This document shows, piece after piece, positions 17,595 to 25,213 of a stretch of 64,000 bases of DNA; position 1 is the first letter of the stretch; the number at the start of each line of letters is the position of its first letter. The notes beneath the pieces are model-generated. The model did not search any database, was not told where the DNA came from, and saw only the letters and a list, made by a program, of their open reading frames with translations. The position numbers and the translations under genes are program-made. The DNA comes from Rudaea sp. (GTDB lineage Bacteria; Pseudomonadota; Gammaproteobacteria; Xanthomonadales; Rhodanobacteraceae): the NCBI GenBank assembly GCA_031291055.1, contig JARLJU010000362.1, positions 232,675 through 296,674 of the forward strand, given 5' to 3'.

Positions 17595-17867
17595 TTATTT
17601 CCTGCGCGCTTTGGCCTTGATCGCCCGCGGCCGGCCGCGCCTGCGCCGCAAGGTATACAAGGCAACCGTGCATCTTTCGCGGTGCCGGTTCTTTGCCTCG
17701 ATCAGCGTCGTCTCGATCGGGTAGCCGGCGATGCGCAAGGTATGGATCACGGCGCCCACCCGCATCACGCCCGTGGCGCGATTGAGCTGCAGCGTGGTGC
17801 AAGGCTTGCGGTTGAGTTCGGTCAACACGTCCGCGCATTGCGGACCCAGCGCTACTTGTGGCGGCAT
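17595..17867 (-). CDS. Small winged-helix phage protein
   Basis: A 90-aa protein with a predicted winged HTH (CADVLTELNRKPCTTLQLNR, then VGAVIHTLRIAGYPIET) and a very basic C-terminal tail (RRRRGRPRAIKAKARRK). It resembles the short DNA-binding proteins of lambdoid early regions. It lies directly upstream of the DGR target genes, in the same direction. A regulatory role is inferred only. Confidence 0.6.
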   Translation of the reverse strand: MPPQVALGPQCADVLTELNRKPCTTLQLNRATGVMRVGAVIHTLRIAGYPIETTLIEAKNRHRERCTVALYTLRRRRGRPRAIKAKARRK

Positions 17868-17868
17868 T

Positions 17869-18144
17869 TCAATCCTCCCAATCCAAGCAACCCGGTGTGT
17901 GGCATTTGCCGCGGGTTGCGGTGAGTTCCACGCGGCCGCCGGCCTCTTTTGTCGTCGTGCGGCGGATATGCACGCGGCCGGTGCCGCAGGCGTGGCAGCG
18001 CCAGCACACGTCGACCAGGTCGGTGCGCAGGAAGCGCGATATCAGCTGCACTTCGGCGCGCACCAGGCGCGCCTTGGCTTCCTGCGATAGCCCGGCGTAG
18101 CGCTCGGCCGGCGCCGCGAAGTTGGTCTGCATGACGGCGCTCAT
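17869..18144 (-). CDS. Small zinc-binding phage protein
   Basis: A 91-aa protein with two cysteine knots: CWRCHACGTG at about residues 47-56 and CHTPGC near the C-terminus, spaced as for a zinc ribbon. The N-terminal half is helical (LSQEAKARLVRAEVQLISRF). It overlaps the sliding-clamp stop by ATGA. The family is not recognised; NinF/Roi-like nucleic-acid binding is possible. Confidence 0.6.
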   Translation of the reverse strand: MSAVMQTNFAAPAERYAGLSQEAKARLVRAEVQLISRFLRTDLVDVCWRCHACGTGRVHIRRTTTKEAGGRVELTATRGKCHTPGCLDWED

Positions 18145-19232
18145 AGGCGCACTCCCATGATCACGTGCTGCTGGCAGCTGTCATCGTTCACCGGCGTGAT
18201 CAGCAGCATGGTGTGCGTGAAATACACACTGACCTTTTCCGCGCCAACCGCATGCAGCGGCGGGATCAGGTATGTGGCGGCCACGCCGATTTCGCCGTTC
18301 TGGCTGAATTCGCCCAGCACCCAGGAACAGTTCTCGACGTTGGTACGCCTCGTATCTGTGAACTGTGCGGCACCGTCAGCAATGGAAAGCACCAGCGCCG
18401 GTGCGTTCTTTGAATCCTTCTGCTTGCAGAACGGGATGAACTGCTTGGCGGCGTCGGCCAGCTTCGCGCTATCGAATGTATACTTTTTATCCAGCGTCGA
18501 TGTCAGCGGGAAAATCGCCTGCACGTCCGGGTATCCGGGCGCATCGATCAGCAGCGTGGCGAACGTGCGCGCGCCGTTTTTCACGCGCAGCTTGCGTGCG
18601 TGACCCTTGCTGGTGCCGTCGACGTAGGCCAGCACGGCTTTGTCGTCCAGCAGCTTCAGCACGGCATCGACCTGGTCGTTGGGAATGATGATGCGCGGGC
18701 CGTCGTAGGCCAGCCGATACATCGCCGCACGGTGGCCATCGGATGCGCACACGTAGCCCTGCAGCAACGCCACGCCGTTCAGGTAGTAGCGCACGTCTTG
18801 CTTGCCGCTGGCGTAGCTCACCGTGCGGATGGCCGCGGCGAACTGTACCGGGTCGATTTCCAGCGGGTGCCAGACTTCGGTTTCCGGGATGGGGAATTCC
18901 GGCGCCGCCAGGGTCGGCACGCGCAGGCGCGAACCGCCGTGGGGCTCGGCGCGCAGCACATGGGCTTCGTCGTCCACGCGCAGTTTCAGCGTGCCGTTGC
19001 GCGCGGCGGCCGTCAGCAGCGCCGCATTCGCACAGATGGCGCCGGCATCGATCACCTTGGCCGGTATCTCCGTGATCGAGTGCCCTTCCAGGTCGGTGCC
19101 GTGGATGCGCAGGATGCCGTCGCCGGTTTCCAGCAACGCACACTCCAGCACCGGCAGTGTGGATCTGCCTGCCTGCACGCCACCGCGCAGCGCCTCGGCC
19201 AGGTCTTTGCCTTCCACTTCCACGCGCATCAT
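18141..19232 (-). CDS. Phage-encoded DNA polymerase III beta subunit (sliding clamp)
   Basis: A 363-aa protein, the length of bacterial DnaN (about 366). It has the three-domain pattern: domain I with STLPVLECALLETGDGILRI and HGTDLEGHS, domain II with YASGKQDVRYYLNGVALLQG and ASDGHRAAMYRL, and domain III ending in a strand-rich segment. As a dimeric ring it would tether a polymerase to DNA. No phage DNA polymerase is present, so it probably recruits host DNA polymerase III or other clamp-binding enzymes to phage DNA. It overlaps the genes on both sides by ATGA. Confidence 0.85.
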   Translation of the reverse strand: MMRVEVEGKDLAEALRGGVQAGRSTLPVLECALLETGDGILRIHGTDLEGHSITEIPAKVIDAGAICANAALLTAAARNGTLKLRVDDEAHVLRAEPHGGSRLRVPTLAAPEFPIPETEVWHPLEIDPVQFAAAIRTVSYASGKQDVRYYLNGVALLQGYVCASDGHRAAMYRLAYDGPRIIIPNDQVDAVLKLLDDKAVLAYVDGTSKGHARKLRVKNGARTFATLLIDAPGYPDVQAIFPLTSTLDKKYTFDSAKLADAAKQFIPFCKQKDSKNAPALVLSIADGAAQFTDTRRTNVENCSWVLGEFSQNGEIGVAATYLIPPLHAVGAEKVSVYFTHTMLLITPVNDDSCQQHVIMGVRL

Positions 19233-19528
19233 GCGGCACCCCCTGATGCCCGCGCGAGGTTTGCGCGCCGCAGCTCCGCAATTTTCGATTCCAACTCCTC
19301 AATGTTGTCGTTCGCGCTGTTGAGCTGACTTTCCGTATCAGCCAGGTCTTCTTCCAGTTGTTCGATCTCATCCTGCTGGTCGTCGACTTCCGCCAGGCTT
19401 CGGCGAATAACAGTCTCGCAAGCGGCGGTCATGAGTTCGCCATCCACTCGGTGACCGGCGCCCAGTCGATGGAGCATGCGCTCGATATCCCATTTGCTTA
19501 GGCGCACGGGTTGCGTCGCCAGATTCAT
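19229..19528 (-). CDS. Coiled-coil phage protein, unknown function
   Basis: A 99-aa protein. The first ~45 residues look globular (KWDIERMLHRLGAGHRVDGE). Residues about 47-90 form an acidic heptad coiled coil (DDQQDEIEQLEEDLADTESQ and onward). ATGA overlaps with both neighbours place it in the coupled early operon. The function is unknown. Confidence 0.6.
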   Translation of the reverse strand: MNLATQPVRLSKWDIERMLHRLGAGHRVDGELMTAACETVIRRSLAEVDDQQDEIEQLEEDLADTESQLNSANDNIEELESKIAELRRANLARASGGAA

Positions 19529-19836
19529 GGCCCCACCCCCAGGCTGCCCAGCGCGGGCGGAATCGGCGTCATGCGGTATACCGACTGCTGGTATACAAAG
19601 GTGGAATTGGCAAATGTGAACGTGATGGGGCTGCCGAAGGCCGATATCGCCGCAGACGCCAGATCCTGCTGCGCCTTGGTCAGTGCGTCGGAGGCATCCG
19701 ATACCGCCTGTGCGGCCTTGTTGCGCGCGACGCCGGCATCGTTCAGCGCGGCATCGGCATCGATCACGGCCTGCGCCATTGCCTCCAACTGCGTCAGCGT
19801 GCCGGGGTCCACGGTCTGCGTATCCGGCGCGTTCAT
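19525..19836 (-). CDS. Small phage protein with helical N-terminus, unknown function
   Basis: A 103-aa protein. Residues 12-65 are an Ala-rich helix pair (AMAQAVIDADAALNDAGVAR). The C-terminal part is beta-like (PITFTFANSTFVYQQSVYRM). It is joined by ATGA overlaps on both sides and is not recognised. Confidence 0.55.
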   Translation of the reverse strand: MNAPDTQTVDPGTLTQLEAMAQAVIDADAALNDAGVARNKAAQAVSDASDALTKAQQDLASAAISAFGSPITFTFANSTFVYQQSVYRMTPIPPALGSLGVGP

Positions 19837-20000
19837 GCCGCCACCTGCTGCGCCGGTGCCGATACCACCGGCCAGCCGGGCCGCGCGTCACGCAATGCCT
19901 GGATGGCGGCCAGTGTCATGCTCGGGTTCCAGCGCATCAGCGCCGCCTCGGCGGCACCGATGGTTGACGCGGGGGTGTTGCTTTGTATACTCTGATTCAC
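19833..20000 (-). CDS. Small phage protein (GTG start), unknown function
   Basis: A 55-aa protein. The GTG is chosen over an ATG 51 bases upstream because GAGGG lies seven bases before it and the longer version would overlap the previous gene by 22 nt. The C-terminal half reads NPSMTLAAIQALRDARPGWP, typical of a short helix-turn structure. No function is assigned. Confidence 0.5.
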   Translation of the reverse strand: MNQSIQSNTPASTIGAAEAALMRWNPSMTLAAIQALRDARPGWPVVSAPAQQVAA

Positions 20001-20028
20001 GGATATACCCTCAGCGGTTGATCCAGCG

Positions 20029-20475
20029 TCATTCAACGCCCGCGGCTGCAACCGCGGGCGTTGTCGTTTGTGCGATGGCGGCCGTCACGTGCGCCGTGCC
20101 GGATATCGGCATCGTGCTGTTGTTGTGCACGCCGAAGTCGACGAACACTGTGGCGATCGGCGTCACCGGCCCCAGCCGGCCGGAAAGGATCGTCCATTCC
20201 GCCACGTTCACGTTGCCGCTGGCCACGTTCGCCAGCACCGCCACGCGGTACGGGTCCAGGCCGTTGGGCAGCAGGAAATTGCAGCCCAGCGTCTTCGTCT
20301 GCCCCGGCGCCAGCGTGTAGGGCACTTCGCACGCGCCCAGCGGCGCGAAGGGCGCCGAATACACCGGCAGTTCCGTGTTGTCGGCACTGACTGCGCCAAC
20401 GCAATCCCACATGATCAGCACCGCGGCAATGATCAAGGTGAGCCCGTACGAAAACCGCTGATAAGAACGTTTCAT
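20029..20475 (-). CDS. Exported or membrane-anchored phage protein, unknown function
   Basis: A 148-aa protein with a basic start and a hydrophobic segment (YGLTLIIAAVLIMWDCVGAV, about residues 9-28) that acts as signal peptide or anchor. A beta-rich, Thr/Val/Ala-rich ectodomain follows, with two cysteines (GACEVPY, TLGCNFL) that could form a disulfide. The ATG overlaps the upstream stop by ATGA. It sits among early genes, so an envelope function such as superinfection exclusion is conceivable but unsupported. Confidence 0.55.
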   Translation of the reverse strand: MKRSYQRFSYGLTLIIAAVLIMWDCVGAVSADNTELPVYSAPFAPLGACEVPYTLAPGQTKTLGCNFLLPNGLDPYRVAVLANVASGNVNVAEWTILSGRLGPVTPIATVFVDFGVHNNSTMPISGTAHVTAAIAQTTTPAVAAAGVE

Positions 20476-21032
20476 CTGCCTGCACTCCTCAGTTGAATAG
20501 GCGCCAGCGCCTGGATAAGACGTTCGCGCAGGCCGGTTGCCTGTGCGATCACGTCGGTTAATTTGTTGATGGCATCGCGCGCCACGCCGCTTTCGCCGTG
20601 CACGATCACGCCATCGCGGTAGCTCTGCGACAGTTCCACCAGCGCCTGCCCGCACTCGGCCATCAGCATGCCGGCGTCGGCCATCGGCGCGCCTGGCGCA
20701 GCCGAGGGAATGGGCGCGGCCAGGTCGCCGTAGCGCGCGGCCAGCTCACGCTTGCACTCGCCGCGGAACGGCTCGGGCAGCGCCAGCACCAGCGCTTCTT
20801 CGATTTCCACCGGCATGCGGCTGCGGCCGTCGATGTAGCGCTGCACGATCTGCGCATTCGCGCGCTGGTCGGCATACGGGTCGCGCGTCTGGTGAAACTC
20901 CACGTCGCGCATGGCCACCGGCGTGCGCTCGGCGTAGATGCGCGCCACGTCGGTGGCATAGCAGCGCATCGTTGTCGCCGCCATGGCCAGCGTCACGTGG
21001 CACACGATCGTCTGCTGGCGTGTCTCACGCAT
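20472..21032 (-). CDS. Phage early protein, possibly CII-like regulator
   Basis: A 186-aa helical protein. A middle segment (RYIDGRSRMPVEIEEALVLA) resembles HTH phage regulators of the CII type that choose operator half-sites after a MPxEIxxAL stretch. The C-terminal half is helical with SYRDGVIVHGESGVARDAIN. The start MRETRQQ is the better of two, since the upstream ATG overlaps the neighbouring gene by 44 nt. The function remains tentative. Confidence 0.5.
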   Translation of the reverse strand: MRETRQQTIVCHVTLAMAATTMRCYATDVARIYAERTPVAMRDVEFHQTRDPYADQRANAQIVQRYIDGRSRMPVEIEEALVLALPEPFRGECKRELAARYGDLAAPIPSAAPGAPMADAGMLMAECGQALVELSQSYRDGVIVHGESGVARDAINKLTDVIAQATGLRERLIQALAPIQLRSAGR

Positions 21033-21279
21033 GGATATTCCCCTTTGCCAGTGATGGGCACGCGGCATTGATCTGCTCGATCGCCATCATCGCCACGCCC
21101 GCGGCAAAGCCCGTGCGCGCCGCGTACTCGCACGCGCGCTGCGTCACGTCCACGCCCGGCGGTATGGTCAGCAACTGCGCGTGCACGTGGATCAGGCCGG
21201 TGCGGATGCGCGCGATCATGTCGATCAGCGCCTGGTCGGGCACACGCGCCGGCATCGGGATGATGTTGTCGCTGCTCAT
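21025..21279 (-). CDS. Small phage protein, unknown function
   Basis: An 84-aa helical protein (PDQALIDMIARIRTGLIHVH, ACEYAARTGFAAGVAMMAIE). It overlaps the upstream gene by ATGA and the downstream gene by 8 nt. No motif is recognised. Confidence 0.5.
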   Translation of the reverse strand: MSSDNIIPMPARVPDQALIDMIARIRTGLIHVHAQLLTIPPGVDVTQRACEYAARTGFAAGVAMMAIEQINAACPSLAKGNIHA

Positions 21280-21536
21280 GCCGCCGCCTCGGTCGCTTGC
21301 TGCGCGCTGAAGAACGCATCATTCGCGTGCTCGTCAAAATCGCTGATGATGTCCGGGTCCATGCCGCAGCGCGTCGCGCGCAGGCCGAATTCGGCACTGA
21401 TCATTTCGCGCACCTGCCGGATGCTGTGCCATGGCTTGATCTGGCAGCGGAGCACGTGCAGCACCTGCAGGGCTTCGGCCTGCGCCTTCATGCCGTCGAT
21501 GATCTTGCGCGGGTCGCGGTCAGTGGAAATGGGCAT
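21276..21536 (-). CDS. Small phage protein, unknown function
   Basis: An 86-aa protein with a helical, HTH-compatible middle (KPWHSIRQVREMISAEFGLR) and an acidic C-terminus. Its first 17 bases overlap the end of the serine recombinase gene. Not recognised. Confidence 0.5.
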   Translation of the reverse strand: MPISTDRDPRKIIDGMKAQAEALQVLHVLRCQIKPWHSIRQVREMISAEFGLRATRCGMDPDIISDFDEHANDAFFSAQQATEAAA

Positions 21537-22317
21537 GGGAAACCCCGGTTTCTATACTTGTGGACAATGGCACGTCATCATTGGCCATGGGCAAATGGGT
21601 GAGCGTGCCGTGCGTTTCGATCAGATTGCGAAGTGTGGAAACCGACCAGCCACGGCCACCGCGTGGGGGACTCACGCGGTCTTTCCGCAGCTGGTCGGAA
21701 ATCTTGCGCAGGCTCATGCCGCGCTCGTGCATGTCGACGATCGTGCAGCGCTGTGCCCAGGTCGTTGGGTCGCGCTGCAAAAGACGCCGGGGTTTCCCAT
21801 CGGTTGCCGCGATGGGGAGGTCGCGGGGGACGCAACCAAAGGGAACCCCGGCGTACACCCTGCCCTGCTCGCGCAGGCTCTTGCTGGTTTCGCGCGCCCT
21901 GGCCACGTCCATGTCGCGGTCGTACTGCGCGAAGCCCAAGGTGATCGTCAGCATCAGTTTGCCCAGCGGCGAGCTGGTATCGATTTTTTCCGCGATCGAA
22001 TGCACGGTGGCCTGATCGCGCTCGATCACGTCACGGAAGAAATGCAGGCCGTCCAGCGTGTCGCGGAACAGGCGATCGAGCCGGTTCACCAGTACGCCAT
22101 CGGCACGGCCGTCGCGCAGCGCGTCGAGCAGTTGCGCACCGCCCCTGCGGGTGGCCAGCGCACGCGAGGCCGATACACCTTCGTCGCAGATCACGTCGAC
22201 CAGGTCATGCTCGTGCAGCGCGCAGTACGCGCGGCAGCGCTCGATCTGCTGCCCGATGCTCACGCCATGCTTGCGCTGGTCGTCGGTGGATACGCGGATG
22301 TAGGCGATAAGGCGCAC
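21520..22317 (-). CDS. Serine recombinase / resolvase-family protein
   Basis: A 265-aa recombinase. The catalytic domain shows AYIRVSTDDQ with nucleophile S10, GQQIERCRAYC, and the arginines of LVNRLDRLFRD (R79, R82), then the long E helix (GKLMLTITLGFAQYDRDMDV). A recombinase domain with YAGVPFGCVP and a C-terminal HTH-like end follow. It is shorter than large serine integrases. Since the element uses a tyrosine integrase at its att site, this enzyme may invert DNA, resolve multimers or be a remnant. It is first but one in the rightward-to-left early operon. Confidence 0.85.
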   Translation of the reverse strand: MRLIAYIRVSTDDQRKHGVSIGQQIERCRAYCALHEHDLVDVICDEGVSASRALATRRGGAQLLDALRDGRADGVLVNRLDRLFRDTLDGLHFFRDVIERDQATVHSIAEKIDTSSPLGKLMLTITLGFAQYDRDMDVARARETSKSLREQGRVYAGVPFGCVPRDLPIAATDGKPRRLLQRDPTTWAQRCTIVDMHERGMSLRKISDQLRKDRVSPPRGGRGWSVSTLRNLIETHGTLTHLPMANDDVPLSTSIETGVSHAHFH

Positions 22318-22341
22318 GAAAATTTCCCCGGTGTGGATCGG

Positions 22342-22545
22342 TTACGCGGCCGGCTTGATGCCGAGCGCTACGGCAATGCGGTGTGTTTCTCCCCAGTGCG
22401 CCTTCACGTCGGCGTTGTTCAGCACGTGATAAACGTGGTCGGGGTTGAAGCTGTTCTTCTCAGCCCATTGCTTGATCGTGATGCCGCTGGCGCGGATGTT
22501 TTCCTTCGCGCGGCGCTTCAGGGCTGCTAACTGGTTGGCTCTCAT
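22342..22545 (-). CDS. Cro-like HTH protein (BcepMu gp16-type)
   Basis: A 67-aa protein: ASGITIKQWAEKNSFNPDHV forms the HTH and YHVLNNADVKAHWGETHRIA continues in the pattern of the BcepMu gp16 family of phage DNA-binding proteins (ending ALGIK). It is the first gene of the lytic transcript, divergent from the CI-like repressor with a shared operator region, so it most likely plays the Cro part in the switch. Confidence 0.75.
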   Translation of the reverse strand: MRANQLAALKRRAKENIRASGITIKQWAEKNSFNPDHVYHVLNNADVKAHWGETHRIAVALGIKPAA

Positions 22546-22570
22546 GGTCAGGAGTTCAAATCTACGATAT

Positions 22571-22604
22571 GGGATAGATTATCCCGTTATCGGGAGTTTG
22601 TCAA
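22571..22604 (-). promoter_or_regulatory. Early lytic promoter with overlapping operators
   Basis: On the minus strand TTGACA (22604..22599) and TAATCT (22581..22576) are exactly 17 bp apart, a near-consensus sigma-70 promoter for the Cro-like gene and early operon. A perfect inverted repeat GGGATA-N3-TATCCC (22571..22585) covers the -10 and a second, CCCG-TTAT-CGGG (22583..22594), fills the spacer. These shared half-sites are good candidate operators for the CI-like and Cro-like proteins. Confidence 0.75.
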
Positions 22605-22648
22605 TCGCCACTAGGATGCGGAATCCCGGCGGTGCATCATCGCCACCC

Positions 22649-23167
22649 ATGGGCAAGGTGGCCGATAAATCAGCGAATTACGCTCTGGCACCACGCGTGG
22701 CCGATGGATTCGGCCAGCGCTTCGGCAAGGTGGCGGATCTGGTCGGCCTGCGCGCCGAAGTGGCCCAGCGCCTGAAACTGGGCGTATCCACCCTTCAGCG
22801 TTATGTGGCCGCGGAAAGCATGCCGCCGTTCGACGTGGCCGCCAGGCTGTGCGAGCTGGCCAACGTGCGCATGGAATGGCTGGCAACCAACAAGGGGCCG
22901 ATGTATGCGCCGGAATCGTTCGCCATTCCCGCACGGGAGTCTCAACACGCGCGACAAGGAGGTATAGACTTGGACGCGGGGCTTCACAGCAGCGCTGTGC
23001 GGATAACAAACCAGGTGCTGAAGAAATACGGGCTGCTGGGGCAGCTTTCTTCAGACCAGTTTTCCGAACTGGTGCGCATTGTGTACTTTGATCTGGCACG
23101 TGGCGCGGCAGACGACGCCGCCGTGGAGTCCCTTGCTCGCGTTCTCGCGATTAACCGGAAACCATAA
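22649..23167 (+). CDS. CI-like phage repressor
   Basis: A 172-aa protein. The HTH is at about residues 36-58 (AEVAQRLKLGVSTLQRYVAA) and is followed by the CI/Cro-type NVRMEWLATNKGPMY. The C-terminal part (about 110-172) is helical (LKKYGLLGQLSSDQFSELVR) and lacks the Ser-Lys peptidase of LexA-like repressors. Induction is therefore probably not by self-cleavage; an antirepressor or other route is needed. It is divergent from the Cro-like gene across the operators. A longer form starting at an upstream ATG (22616) cannot be excluded. Confidence 0.8.
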   Translation: MGKVADKSANYALAPRVADGFGQRFGKVADLVGLRAEVAQRLKLGVSTLQRYVAAESMPPFDVAARLCELANVRMEWLATNKGPMYAPESFAIPARESQHARQGGIDLDAGLHSSAVRITNQVLKKYGLLGQLSSDQFSELVRIVYFDLARGAADDAAVESLARVLAINRKP

Positions 23168-23188
23168 TGCCAATCAGAGGGGGGATTG

Positions 23189-23386
23189 ATGAACTACGAA
23201 CAACGCACGCAGGCGCGGCTGGAACGGGCCATCCGCAGGATATTTTTCGGCAAGGATGATGCCGGCGACAGGCCGGCGGCCGGAACGCCACGGCGGCGCG
23301 CCGGTGATTTGAACAGCGCCACGCCGCCGCTGCAACTGAAACACGAAACAAACAGGCATGCCGCAGAGCACGCCACGCAGGAATAG
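23189..23386 (+). CDS. Small basic protein in the lysogenic operon
   Basis: A 65-aa basic protein (NYEQRTQARLERAIRRIFFG) 21 bp after the repressor, with GAGGGGGGA before its ATG. The strong ribosome site and repressor-side position suggest expression in the lysogen. Not recognised. Confidence 0.5.
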   Translation: MNYEQRTQARLERAIRRIFFGKDDAGDRPAAGTPRRRAGDLNSATPPLQLKHETNRHAAEHATQE

Positions 23387-23479
23387 AAAAACAGACGGAT
23401 TTACCGGGGTATAAAAAAAGGGGGGATTTATCCCGCACGGCTAATGCGGAAAAATCCACACGTATACATGGGGTGCACA

Positions 23480-23779
23480 ATGTATAGATTCATTCCGCTG
23501 GTTCTCGCGGCGGCACTTGCTGCCTGCGGCGAAGTCAAAAGCAACAATGCGGTGATCGATGCCGACCAGGCCATGGTCGCGGGCTGCACCTATGTTGCAG
23601 ACGTGGCTGGCACGTCCGTATGGTCCGGCGCCGGCGGCAGCCAGCACGGCTGGAGCAAGGCCCGCAACGAAGCGCGCGAATCTGCCGCGCAAAAGGGCGC
23701 CACGCATATCGTCTGGAACGGCCAGGAAACCGGCTACATTACCAGCGTCAGCGGCAAGGCGTATCGCTGCAACAAGTAG
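23480..23779 (+). CDS. DUF4156-like lipoprotein, probable lysogenic-conversion gene
   Basis: A 99-aa lipoprotein with an N-terminal signal and lipobox LAAC (Cys16). The mature part, DADQAMVAGCTYVADVAGTS, then ARNEARESAAQKGATHIVWN, has the cysteine and helix pattern of DUF4156/RcsF-like envelope proteins. An internal ATG is preferred over an upstream one because it starts the signal peptide. It lies on the repressor side of the switch, so it is likely expressed from the prophage and may alter the envelope. The phenotype is unknown. Confidence 0.7.
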   Translation: MYRFIPLVLAAALAACGEVKSNNAVIDADQAMVAGCTYVADVAGTSVWSGAGGSQHGWSKARNEARESAAQKGATHIVWNGQETGYITSVSGKAYRCNK

Positions 23780-23809
23780 GGGTGCCCAGCGAGCTAACAA
23801 TAGGCCAGG

Positions 23810-24037
23810 CTATGGGCTGGCCCACTCCTCTATATCCATCCTGCGAAACCAGTCGATGATCGCTTGCGTGCCTTCGTCGCGGCTGTTGAACAAGCCAAGG
23901 TTTGTTTCCCGGTGGCCGGCGTCTACGCCGGCCCACCAGCATTGCGCATGGTTGCGGCTGTAGCACACACGCTCGATGATATCCGCGGCTGCTGCGTGGC
24001 GTGAGACACGCAGATGCGTGTTCACTATTTGCGACAA
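23810..24037 (-). CDS. Small hypothetical phage protein
   Basis: A 75-aa protein rich in His/Arg/Trp (NHAQCWWAGVDAGHRETNLG, then DWFRRMDIEEWASP). It is convergent with the lipoprotein gene. No family is recognised. Composition is protein-like but support is limited. Confidence 0.4.
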   Translation of the reverse strand: MSQIVNTHLRVSRHAAAADIIERVCYSRNHAQCWWAGVDAGHRETNLGLFNSRDEGTQAIIDWFRRMDIEEWASP

Positions 24038-24567
24038 AATGGCGCCGATCAGTCGCGCAAAAATGCGCTATCTACATTAGATAAGCGCTTCAAGCCATTG
24101 AAAATTCTTGCCAAAAAATAACTTTTGACATTGGCTTTTGCTTGGCGTAGTTTCAAGATCGTTGCGAACCTGAACGGATGCCTCGCGGTAGCGACGCACA
24201 CAAGATGTTCAGGCCAGCGCCTCTGCTTACCCACACATGTTGTGGTAAGAAAAACCCAGGTCTACCTGCGAAGTAGCCTGGGTTCGAGTTCACTGCGTGA
24301 CTAGCGCGCCGAGCCGGGCGGCACTGCCCCGGCAAGGTTAAGGACTGACATGCTGCGGCTAGAAACCGCGCGACCGACCGCCCTGCTGACGCAGGGAACT
24401 ACGGTATGGTTCGCACTTCTCTTATTACGCAACCCATCAGGTGCGTAGCGCTATGCAACGCGTTACGCGTCTTGAATGTACCCCAATGGGAAACCGTTGA
24501 CAACAGGATTTGTGATGCAGTTCCGAACAAACGGGATTGCTCACGCTCAAGACGTAGGAGAATACAG
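24038..24567. other. Gene-free stretch with strong stem-loops, possible structured RNA
   Basis: No frame looks coding. A near-perfect stem-loop lies at 24253..24284 (AACCCAGG...CCTGGGTT with an inner CTAC/GTAG stem). The following 130 bases up to about 24410 are rich in G/C blocks that can pair (for example GCCGGGC / GCCCCGGC and CCCTGC / GCAGGG). This could be a phage small RNA or an untranslated leader of the next gene. Only the hairpin is seen directly. Confidence 0.35.
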
Positions 24568-24798
24568 ATGTCATTGTATCTATTTGATGAGTTTGTAAAG
24601 AAGGCCAAGCCACATGCTGCGTTCATGGACGAGCATCCACCCGGAACCCCGGCACCGTACGCGGGGATCTACCGTTGCAAGGATTGCAATTTTGAAATCG
24701 GAATAGCGAAGGGGCACATTTTGCCTTCCGATCATCATCATGGCCGCGTATCTGCGGTGAGGTGGATTCTCGTCGTAGAAGCACGGCACGTTGCGTGA
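24568..24798 (+). CDS. Small zinc-ribbon-like protein
   Basis: A 76-aa protein with TAGGAG before its ATG. It contains AGIYRCKDCNFEIGIAKGHI followed by LPSDHHH, so Cys-x2-Cys plus a His cluster could bind one metal ion. Similar short proteins occur widely as unnamed zinc ribbons. It faces the lysis genes and is separated from them by a hairpin terminator. Confidence 0.6.
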   Translation: MSLYLFDEFVKKAKPHAAFMDEHPPGTPAPYAGIYRCKDCNFEIGIAKGHILPSDHHHGRVSAVRWILVVEARHVA

Positions 24799-24807
24799 GA
24801 CGAAAAG

Positions 24808-24833
24808 AACGGGGCGCCATTCGGCGCCCCGTT
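24808..24833. terminator. Hairpin between convergent genes
   Basis: A perfect 11-bp stem (AACGGGGCGCC / GGCGCCCCGTT) with a four-base loop, located between the zinc-ribbon gene and the end of the lysis operon. It lacks a long T run, so it may act as a bidirectional stop or mRNA end protector. Confidence 0.6.
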
Positions 24834-24850
24834 GTCGAGTGACACAAGCA

Positions 24851-25213
24851 TCAATGTCCCTGCGGAGGCCCTTGGGCTTTGGCATCAGGTTTTGGTTGCG
24901 CTCGACATACAGACTTCTGTCCATCCAGCGGCTTGAGCACGCCACCGCGCTCAAGCTCGCACAAGCACTTCGCCAGCGCGTGCTGCGCCAACTGGCACGA
25001 AATCATGCGTCCGTTGTTTTCCGCGTCGGCGATCAGCGCATCGGCCATGGCATTGCTGGCGTCGTATACCAGCGGCTCGCACGGCAGCAGCAGGTTAGCG
25101 TCGCACTGCACTATCGTCGGCGGCGATGGCGGTGGATTCATCCACCTGTTGGCGGCGCAGCCCTGCAGTAGCAGCAGGCACGACGCAACTAGCGGCAACA
25201 TTGGCTTTTGCAT
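24851..25213 (-). CDS. Rz1-like outer-membrane spanin lipoprotein
   Basis: A 120-aa protein with signal peptide and lipobox LQGC (Cys19). Proline-rich NPPPSPPTIVQ follows directly, typical of Rz1 subunits, and then a helical Cys-containing region. Its start lies within the 3' part of the Rz gene in another frame (119-nt overlap), the classic nested spanin arrangement. With Rz it would fuse inner and outer membranes in the last step of lysis. At 120 aa it is longer than lambda Rz1 (60 aa). Confidence 0.8.
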   Translation of the reverse strand: MQKPMLPLVASCLLLLQGCAANRWMNPPPSPPTIVQCDANLLLPCEPLVYDASNAMADALIADAENNGRMISCQLAQHALAKCLCELERGGVLKPLDGQKSVCRAQPKPDAKAQGPPQGH

